A stretch of DNA of 12,795 nt. Source: Planctomycetota bacterium (GTDB lineage: Bacteria > Planctomycetota > Phycisphaerae > WQYP01). A program made the position numbers and the translations under genes. The notes under the pieces are model-generated. The model saw only the letters and a program-made list of their open reading frames with translations, did not search any database and was not told the DNA's origin. The DNA is taken from positions 1 through 12,795 of the forward strand of contig JAJYZY010000070.1 of the NCBI GenBank assembly GCA_021799715.1. Direction: 5' to 3'. Below, in pieces: positions 7,488-12,795 of the stretch (the first letter of the stretch is position 1; the number at the start of each line of letters is the position of its first letter).

Positions 7488-7502
7488 GCCCCATTGCGGG
7501 GC
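7488..7502 (+). other. GC-only hairpin between the SPFH and ABC gene groups
   Basis: GCCCC (7488-7492) and GGGGC (7498-7502) form a perfect five-pair GC stem with a five-base loop (ATTGC). TTATT follows, which is a poor T-run. The stem ends 7 bases before the GGAG ribosome site (7510-7513) of the ABC ATPase gene. It could be a weak attenuator, an RNA 3'-end stabiliser, or chance. Confidence 0.35.
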
Positions 7503-7519
7503 TTATTCTGGAGTTATGG

Positions 7520-8392
7520 ATGGTTGCGGACAGTCAGGCAATTCAAACCAGGCAGCTTTCGAAGGTGTATCCGGGCTTTTTCAAAAGCCAGCAGGTTCCG
7601 GCCCTCACTGAGCTGAATTTGCGCGTGGATCAGGGACAGATTTTTGGCTTACTGGGGCCTAATGGCAGCGGCAAAACCACCACCATTAAATTGTTGCTGG
7701 GACTTATTAATCCCACCGCCGGCGATGCTCTGGTCATGGGACAACCCGCCGGTGATCAGGAGACGCGGCGGAGAATCGGGTATTTGCCGGAGGAGAGTTA
7801 TCTCTACCGCTTTCTCAATGCCCGGCAAACGCTGGATTTCTACGCCCGGCTGTTTAACATGAACCGCGCCCAACGCCGGCGGGCCGTTGATTATTACCTT
7901 GATTTTGTCGGACTGGACCCCAGCGTGCGGGGCCGGAGAATTGGCACATATTCCAAAGGGCAGACCCGCCGGGTGGCCTTGGCGCAAGCGCTATTGAACA
8001 ACCCGGATTTAATCATCATGGATGAGCCGACATCGGGTTTGGATCCGGTGGGCATGCTGGAAATAAAGAATATGATCATCCGGCTTAAGGAAGCCGGGAA
8101 AACGGTGTTGCTTTCCAGCCATCAGTTGGCGGATGTTGAGGATGTCTGTGATCGACTGGTGATTTTATACCGCGGGCGCATTGAGCTTGAAGGCGCGTTG
8201 CGCGATCTTCTGGAGAAAAAGGATGTGTTTCAGCTTTCCGCGCGCAATGTTTCCGATGCATTGCAGTCGAAGCTGGCGGAAATTGCGGCCCAGGACGGTG
8301 CCACGGAAGTTCGCACGGGGCGGGCGCGTGTAAGATTGGAAGATTTATTCAAAGAACTTGTGGCCCGCAAGCGCAGCGGAGAAGCGCGGTAG
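7520..8392 (+). CDS. ABC transporter ATP-binding protein (ABC-2 / NatA-like class)
   Basis: Cytosolic nucleotide-binding subunit of an ABC exporter; it would hydrolyse ATP to drive the permease encoded next. All catalytic parts are present in 290 residues: Walker A GPNGSGKT (46-53), the Q-loop region GYLPEE (87-92, Glu in place of Gln as often seen in this class), signature YSKGQ (144-148), Walker B LIIMDEP (164-170), D-loop SGLD (172-175) and switch His201. A C-terminal extension of about 60 residues after the ATPase core matches the ABC-2 class. Start: ATG at 7520 with GGAG at 7510-7513. The frame stays open upstream into the preceding gene, but the upstream part has no family similarity. 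The substrate is not predictable from this subunit. Confidence 0.93.
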   Translation: MVADSQAIQTRQLSKVYPGFFKSQQVPALTELNLRVDQGQIFGLLGPNGSGKTTTIKLLLGLINPTAGDALVMGQPAGDQETRRRIGYLPEESYLYRFLNARQTLDFYARLFNMNRAQRRRAVDYYLDFVGLDPSVRGRRIGTYSKGQTRRVALAQALLNNPDLIIMDEPTSGLDPVGMLEIKNMIIRLKEAGKTVLLSSHQLADVEDVCDRLVILYRGRIELEGALRDLLEKKDVFQLSARNVSDALQSKLAEIAAQDGATEVRTGRARVRLEDLFKELVARKRSGEAR

Positions 8393-8419
8393 CGTTTGGT
8401 GCGTTTTAATTGTTAATCA

Positions 8420-8433
8420 ATGGCCGCGGCCAT
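8420..8433 (+). repeat. Perfect 14-base palindrome upstream of the permease gene
   Basis: ATGGCCGCGGCCAT is a perfect inverted repeat ending directly before the AGGAA ribosome site (8435-8439) of the permease gene. As RNA it gives a five-pair stem with a CGCG loop. It could hinder or time ribosome access, or be a protein-binding site. Confidence 0.4.
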
Positions 8434-8450
8434 CAGGAACGATTTATTGC

Positions 8451-10514
8451 ATGTTTAGATTAAAACATTTAGGCCCGAAACTTGCCGGATCAGGCATTGC
8501 ATTGGGAACGGTCTACCATCCGCCATCGCAGCACCATTATGTCAGCATGTTTGCCGATGTGGTCATTGTGCTGTTGATTCTGGCGTTTATCCTGACCGCC
8601 TTTCGAGATATCGCCCGGCTGGGGCATGGTCTATCGCGGGCGTGGGCCATCGGCCGGGTTACCATCTCCGAAGCGTGGAATGCGCGCATGTGGGCCGTTC
8701 CGCTGGTATGGTTCGGCATTTGCGTCCTGCTGGGCGTGTTGATCGTTCGCGGGTATGAGCCGTCGGGCGTGGTTCGCGTTTATATGACGATTTTCCTGCG
8801 GGCGCAGGCACTTATTTTATTGATTTACCTGGGCCTTCTGGCCTGTGTGACGCTCCCGCGTGAACGTGAACGCCATACGCTGGTTACCACCGGCAGCAAA
8901 CCGATTTCCCGGTTGGAATTGCTGCTGGGAAAAGTAATGGGACTATCCGCTGCCGGCGTCATGATGCTGGTGACGATGATGATTTTGACCTGGGGCTATA
9001 TGAAAGTGGTGGATTTGAAGATCCGCCATGATGCCCAGGTGCTTTATGCCATGCAGAAGAAGAGTTATGACAATGTGCTGCGCCGCATGCCGCCGGATAC
9101 GGGCGTGCATTATCTCGCCGAGCACGGCGTGCTGCAGGCGCAGAATTATGTCTCTGGACAATTAAGCATTGCGGGATACGTTAATTATCAGACCAATCCA
9201 CCCACGCGGTTGCTGAAGGGCGGCAGCTCGGAAATACTCTATTTTGAATTCCCGTCGTTGCCGGCTACGGAATATTACCGGCCCATGTTTGATTTCAATT
9301 TTGGCGTTGTGCATGCCCTGCCTTCCACCAAGCCGGTAAAAATCGACGTGACGCTGGTGCAACGCAGCAATCCGATGAACACGCAGGAAGCAACCCTGAC
9401 CCTCAATGCGGCGGGGCAAGCGTTCTGGATGCCCAAAAATCCAACCTCATTTTTCAGCTATGGCAATCCGGTGACCGGTCAAATTTTCAACCCCGGCCCG
9501 GTGGTGGTGAAAGTCACCTGTCCGGATTTCGGCGTATATCTCGGAATTAACAACGGTTTACATCCGCCCAGCGATACAAGCTGCATGGCGGTAAGTTTGG
9601 ATACCAATCGCACGCCCCATCATTCCGGGGCCATTGCCCCCAAAGCCAATCCGGTGATTACCGGATTCAAAGATAACGGCAAACAGGAAATTGTGGGTCC
9701 CAGCGCGCGGCATCCGCAAATTCCAGCCGAAGTGGCTTCATGGGACTTTAAAAATGTTGATCAACGGCAAATTCCCATCGGCCCCAACGGCAATTTCACG
9801 GTTCACATGGTGATCAGTGTTGATAAGCAATCCAATGAAGCCCGGGCACCCATGGCGCAAATTATCGCATATAACAACAGCAAGCCGCGGGACCGCACGG
9901 TGCAATCGGTGTATGTCAACGAAAAACGCATTACCACCATAAAGCTTCCGGCGACCTTGCTGGGTGCCGGTGATCTGATCATCAACCTCCGCAGTGAAGT
10001 GCCGGGACATTGGTTCAAGGTAAAAGAAGATTCGATGATCATCATGCAGCCGCCATCGAGTTTTATATGGAATCTTTTCAAAAGCGAATTGGTTATCTTT
10101 TGTGAAATCGTGCTGATTGTCACCATCGGCGTAACGGCCAGCACCGCATTGGGCTGGCCGGTGGCCATGCTCACGGCGATGGTGGCGTATATTCTCGGCA
10201 ATCTGTTCCATTTTGTGCAAAGCCTGTTTCAGTCCGGTGGTCTCGAATTGTTTGATTATGTGCAGGACAATCGGATGAAACATATCTGGTATTATCAGAT
10301 TGGGTCGTTTATCACCAATGTCATGGTGCACATACTCTGGGTCACCGTGCACCTGATGCCGGATTTCACGCGGTATGATCCGCTGTATTTTATTGTTCGA
10401 TCCAAGGATATGCCCTTTGGAATTGTTGTTCTGGATATTATCTGGACGCTGGCGTGCGTCTTGCCGACACTGGCGATCGGCTATCTGTTGCTGCGAAAAC
10501 AGGAGTTGGCGTAA
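8451..10514 (+). CDS. ABC-2-type permease with large soluble insertion
   Basis: Membrane subunit of the ABC exporter, 687 residues. Hydrophobic helices lie at about 35-52, 82-100, 112-133 and 161-185, then again at 546-566, 568-590, 617-637 and 656-683. The early part has the ABC-2 pattern: a cytosolic amphipathic stretch before helix 2 (RAWAIGRVTISEAWNARMW, 63-81) and the LPRERERHTLVTTGSKPISRLELLLGK region (135-161, cited in part) with charged residues followed by K-P-I-S-R. Between the two helix groups lies a soluble region of about 350 residues (190-540), rich in beta-type sequence and placed outside the cytosol if helix 4 exits outward. No known domain is recognised in it. Start: ATG at 8451 with AGGAA at 8435-8439, an 11-base spacing; the frame continues upstream to a GTG-type start at 8358 inside the ATPase gene, which is less likely. 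Confidence 0.85.
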   Translation: MFRLKHLGPKLAGSGIALGTVYHPPSQHHYVSMFADVVIVLLILAFILTAFRDIARLGHGLSRAWAIGRVTISEAWNARMWAVPLVWFGICVLLGVLIVRGYEPSGVVRVYMTIFLRAQALILLIYLGLLACVTLPRERERHTLVTTGSKPISRLELLLGKVMGLSAAGVMMLVTMMILTWGYMKVVDLKIRHDAQVLYAMQKKSYDNVLRRMPPDTGVHYLAEHGVLQAQNYVSGQLSIAGYVNYQTNPPTRLLKGGSSEILYFEFPSLPATEYYRPMFDFNFGVVHALPSTKPVKIDVTLVQRSNPMNTQEATLTLNAAGQAFWMPKNPTSFFSYGNPVTGQIFNPGPVVVKVTCPDFGVYLGINNGLHPPSDTSCMAVSLDTNRTPHHSGAIAPKANPVITGFKDNGKQEIVGPSARHPQIPAEVASWDFKNVDQRQIPIGPNGNFTVHMVISVDKQSNEARAPMAQIIAYNNSKPRDRTVQSVYVNEKRITTIKLPATLLGAGDLIINLRSEVPGHWFKVKEDSMIIMQPPSSFIWNLFKSELVIFCEIVLIVTIGVTASTALGWPVAMLTAMVAYILGNLFHFVQSLFQSGGLELFDYVQDNRMKHIWYYQIGSFITNVMVHILWVTVHLMPDFTRYDPLYFIVRSKDMPFGIVVLDIIWTLACVLPTLAIGYLLLRKQELA

Positions 10515-11977
10515 TGTCATCCAATGTACCTTTGCCTCCCCCTGACCCGGTTCGTCCGGCGGTAAGTTCCGGCAAGCTCATGATGCGCGTGCGCAGCGAG
10601 GTCCGGCGCGATCAGGTAATCTGCATTGCCATCGCCGTGATTCTGCTGGCCGGTATATTTTTCATTCAATCGCCTCTGCGCACCAGCCGATCCAAACTTG
10701 TTATCAACCATAACAAGGGTGTCGGTGATCTGATTATGACCTTTCCCCGCCTCACGCTGGGCGGATTTCGTGGAATTCTGGCCATGGTGCTGTGGGAAAA
10801 TGCGGAAAATGACAAAAACAATCATGACTGGGTACCGCTGGAGACCGATTATAACGCCATCGCCGCGTTGGAGCCGTATTTCGGATCGGCCTACATCTTC
10901 AATGCCTGGAATCAGTCGTACAATTTGTCGGCGCAATTCCATGATATGAACACCAAGTACAAATGGGTTCTCGATGGATTGATATATCTATATAAAGGCG
11001 AAAAATACGTTCCGAACAACGCCAACATGATCATGAACGAAGCCAATGACTTTTTCCTCAAGCTGGGAGCAAGCTTTGAAAGGCGCTATTACACCGCGCG
11101 GTGGCGATATGATCTGGCCCATCTTTACCTGTATCAGCCGGGAAAAGTCAGTTCTCAACTCAGCACGCTGGCGGAAGTTTATTACATTGTTCATCAGCCG
11201 GAATTCCACATTACATTGCTGCCTTCGCGCTCCGGGAAAGGGCCGCTGGGACATGGCGTGGAAGTTGACGGCGTGCATTATCGCTACGGTCTAAGCGTCT
11301 TTTATTTCGCCTATCAGGAATATCAGCGCGCCCTGCATACCGTGCCTGGACCCACGGATATGGGCCAGCAGGTGTTGGACTCCTGGCCGCCGATGACTCT
11401 GCGGTGCTGGTGCCGCGATGATCTGTTCTACGCCCAACGGCTTACCAACCGCATTTTTAATCTTGATTCCGAACAAAAAATGCTGCGGCGTTTTCCGGCG
11501 CGGGTGGAAAATGTTGATGATTGTTATCGCAATATCAAGGTCAATGCGCCGCGGTCAATCGCCGAGTTCAAAACATATCTGGTCAAATACCCGTATCAGA
11601 GATTTGTCCATACCCAGCATATTGTGGAAGTGCAATATTATGAGTCCCTGGCCAAAGCGGAACATGAATTATTCCGCGGTCTGGTGGCCTGGCAGAACAA
11701 CAATCGGCGCTTCCGCCTCGGAGATGCCGCGGACCAGGACTTGGCCAAGGCGGTGGTGTTATACCAACAGGCTATCGCGGAATATAACCATTACCTCAAT
11801 GTCGCCTATCCGAACCAGCCAAATGGCATGGTCAATCCTGACCGCAAGAGCCAACTTAAGTACCTCAATGCTCTGCGGGCGCGGGTGGATGGAATTCAAA
11901 GTTTCCGGCTGACCGCCGAACATCATAAACCTGACATGAGTTTCCTGGCACCGGTAACGTTGTCATTCAGCGACTGA
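10514..11977 (+). CDS. Single-anchor membrane protein linked to the ABC exporter, function unknown
   Basis: Protein of 487 residues. Its ATG shares one base with the permease stop codon (TAATG) and is preceded by AGGAG (10501-10505), so the two are translationally coupled. A Pro-rich N-terminus and a basic patch (RVRSEVRRDQ, 25-34) precede one membrane helix (about 35-52). By the positive-inside rule the remaining 430 residues lie outside the cytosol. The segment LTLGGFRGILAMVLWENAE (80-98), followed by ALEPYFGSAYIFNAWNQSYNLS (118-139, cited in part) and a helical Tyr/Trp-rich region, resembles a family I recall from planctomycete genomes, sometimes labelled 'IRE (iron responsive element)' - a name that says nothing of function. 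The helical repeat-like pattern could be TPR-type, but no clean repeat was confirmed. Probably an accessory subunit of the exporter. Confidence 0.8.
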   Translation: MSSNVPLPPPDPVRPAVSSGKLMMRVRSEVRRDQVICIAIAVILLAGIFFIQSPLRTSRSKLVINHNKGVGDLIMTFPRLTLGGFRGILAMVLWENAENDKNNHDWVPLETDYNAIAALEPYFGSAYIFNAWNQSYNLSAQFHDMNTKYKWVLDGLIYLYKGEKYVPNNANMIMNEANDFFLKLGASFERRYYTARWRYDLAHLYLYQPGKVSSQLSTLAEVYYIVHQPEFHITLLPSRSGKGPLGHGVEVDGVHYRYGLSVFYFAYQEYQRALHTVPGPTDMGQQVLDSWPPMTLRCWCRDDLFYAQRLTNRIFNLDSEQKMLRRFPARVENVDDCYRNIKVNAPRSIAEFKTYLVKYPYQRFVHTQHIVEVQYYESLAKAEHELFRGLVAWQNNNRRFRLGDAADQDLAKAVVLYQQAIAEYNHYLNVAYPNQPNGMVNPDRKSQLKYLNALRARVDGIQSFRLTAEHHKPDMSFLAPVTLSFSD

Positions 11978-12132
11978 TCCGCTTCCGTCGGAATCAAACT
12001 GAATTTATGGGCGCGACGACGAGCACGGGCTTGCGCCTGATCAACTTCGTGAATTCTCCTGCAACCAGGCAATACGGCTGCGGGTTTCCACCGCGCTTCT
12101 GCATGTCCGCCGTTGCCGCCCCTGCCTGTCGG

Positions 12133-12157
12133 GGGCCGGAAAGCATGCCGCCGGCCC
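12133..12157 (+). other. GC-rich hairpin in the intergenic stretch before mqnE
   Basis: GGGCCGG (12133-12139) and CCGGCCC (12151-12157) form a perfect seven-pair stem with an 11-base loop. It lies about 155 bases after the preceding stop codon and has no T-run on either side, so it is not a clear intrinsic terminator. The 288 bases from 11978 to 12265 otherwise hold only the promoter candidate below; open frames there look unlike any protein. Confidence 0.35.
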
Positions 12158-12199
12158 GGCGATTACTCGGACATTCGCCGGAATACCCGGATTTCAAAT

Positions 12200-12228
12200 T
12201 TTCAAACCGCCCTGAAACTAGCTATAAT
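12200..12228 (+). promoter_or_regulatory. Candidate sigma-70-type promoter of mqnE
   Basis: A perfect TATAAT (12223-12228) lies 17 bases after TTTCAA (12200-12205), a poor -35 match. Transcription would begin near 12235, about 31 bases before the mqnE ATG. The gap and this element suggest that mqnE is transcribed separately from the operon upstream. Confidence 0.5.
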
Positions 12229-12265
12229 CCATTGCCTTGACTTGTTGCGCACGGAGATGTTTATC

Positions 12266-12795
12266 ATGGTTCCTGTTGAAATGCCGACCCTGGCCCCCGC
12301 CAAAGATATGACGCCCGGCGGCACCCCGGCCGGCGCGCCAATTGATCCGGCGGACATTGCCGACCCGGCGTTGCGGCCCGTGGCTGAAAAAGTGTTGGCG
12401 GGCTCGCGGTTGGATTTTGATGATGGCATGGCCCTGTGGAATTCTCGCGATATATTCACTATTGGCGCATTGGCCAACGCGGTACGCGAAACGCTGCACG
12501 GTAGAGTGGCTTATTACAACATCAACCGTCATATCAACTATTCCAATATCTGCGCGCTGTCGTGCAAGTTCTGTGAATTTCACCGCAAACGTGGTGAGCC
12601 TGGCGCTTATGAATATGATCTGGAAGAGATTTACCGCATCGCCGGAGAAGTGGATGCCGCCGGGGCCACGGAAGTTCATATTGTCGGCGGGCTGCACCCC
12701 TGGCTGCCATTCGCCTGGTATCTGGAAATGCTCAGCGGCATTAAGAAGCGTTATCCGCGACTGCATCTCAAGTGTTTTACCGCCATTGAAATAGA
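12266..12795 (+). CDS. mqnE: Aminofutalosine synthase MqnE, radical SAM (3' end outside window)
   Basis: Radical SAM enzyme of the futalosine route to menaquinone. It joins the 3-(1-carboxyvinyloxy)benzoate made by MqnA to the adenosyl radical, giving aminofutalosine. The visible 176 residues contain the iron-sulphur site CxxxCxxC as Cys96, Cys100 and Cys103 (CALSCKFC), preceded by INRHINYSNI and followed by GAYEYDLEEI, ATEVHIVGGLHPWLPF and LHLKCFTAIEI, all strongly MqnE-like. The HIVGGLHP segment favours MqnE over its paralogue MqnC. Residues 1-35 form a Pro/Ala-rich extension not usual in the family. Start: ATG at 12266 with GGAG at 12253-12256 (nine-base spacing); an in-frame ATG at 12257 abuts the GGAG and is less likely. 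The coding frame runs off the right edge with no stop. Confidence 0.9.
   Translation, partial: MVPVEMPTLAPAKDMTPGGTPAGAPIDPADIADPALRPVAEKVLAGSRLDFDDGMALWNSRDIFTIGALANAVRETLHGRVAYYNINRHINYSNICALSCKFCEFHRKRGEPGAYEYDLEEIYRIAGEVDAAGATEVHIVGGLHPWLPFAWYLEMLSGIKKRYPRLHLKCFTAIEI

Noticed and set aside
7376..7519. N-terminal extension of the ABC ATPase into the preceding gene
   Set aside because: The extra 48 residues overlap the HflK-like gene in another frame and have no ABC similarity; ATG 7520 has a good GGAG site.
8358..8450. N-terminal extension of the permease overlapping the ABC ATPase gene
   Set aside because: The extension looks like out-of-frame sequence, and ATG 8451 is preceded by AGGAA.
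9738..10520. Long minus-strand open frame (260 codons) opposite the permease gene
   Set aside because: It is antisense to a well-supported membrane protein, its translation is dominated by His, Gln, Asn and Arg as expected of a reverse-complement shadow, and it shows no family similarity.
12007..12240. Open frame in the gap before mqnE
   Set aside because: No ribosome site, no recognisable domain, and it overlaps the promoter candidate and the hairpin.
12342..12794. Plus-strand open frame at the right edge
   Set aside because: The neighbouring frame from 12266 encodes a clear MqnE with the CxxxCxxC radical SAM site, so this frame is a shadow.
1..12795. CRISPR arrays, insertion sequences, tRNA genes, phage or plasmid features
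   Set aside because: No regularly spaced repeats, no transposase or integrase motifs and no tRNA-like cloverleaf were seen; the window is occupied by ordinary coding genes on one strand.

Overview
The window carries one long run of plus-strand genes from a Gram-negative-type bacterium, most likely a member of the Planctomycetota or another PVC lineage. That placement is an inference. It rests on the futalosine-pathway gene at the right edge, the mixture of HflK/HflC-like genes with ABC-2 genes, and the protein at 10514-11977, which resembles a family I associate with planctomycete genomes. No minus-strand gene, RNA gene, CRISPR array or mobile element was seen.

Layout: (1) bases 3-710 hold the 3' part of a PfkB-type sugar-phosphate kinase whose start lies left of the window. 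(2) A 241-base gap holds two TATAAT-containing elements. (3) A tightly spaced set of seven genes follows at 952-11977. They encode a heavy-metal P1B-type ATPase with a His-rich N-terminus; a very large SPFH (band 7) protein with a polytopic N-terminal half; an HflC-like SPFH protein; an HflK-like SPFH protein with a second His-rich N-terminus; an ABC ATPase; its ABC-2-type permease with a large soluble insertion; and a single-anchor membrane protein overlapping the permease stop codon by one base. (4) A 288-base intergenic stretch carries a GC-rich hairpin and a plausible promoter. (5) mqnE (aminofutalosine synthase) begins at 12266 and runs off the right edge.

How the genes may work together: the ATPase would export a transition metal. 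The three SPFH proteins would form an oligomeric membrane scaffold of the HflK/HflC kind. The ABC pair plus the anchored protein would form an export or envelope complex. The two His-rich tails, one on the ATPase and one on the HflK-like scaffold, are the best sequence hint that the first four genes share a metal-related job. A link between the SPFH part and the ABC part is supported only by gene order and spacing. Intergenic gaps inside the set are 101, 77, 59, 49, 58 and -1 bases, with no strong terminator, so co-transcription is likely. Five of these gaps contain a short inverted repeat, described below with its limits.
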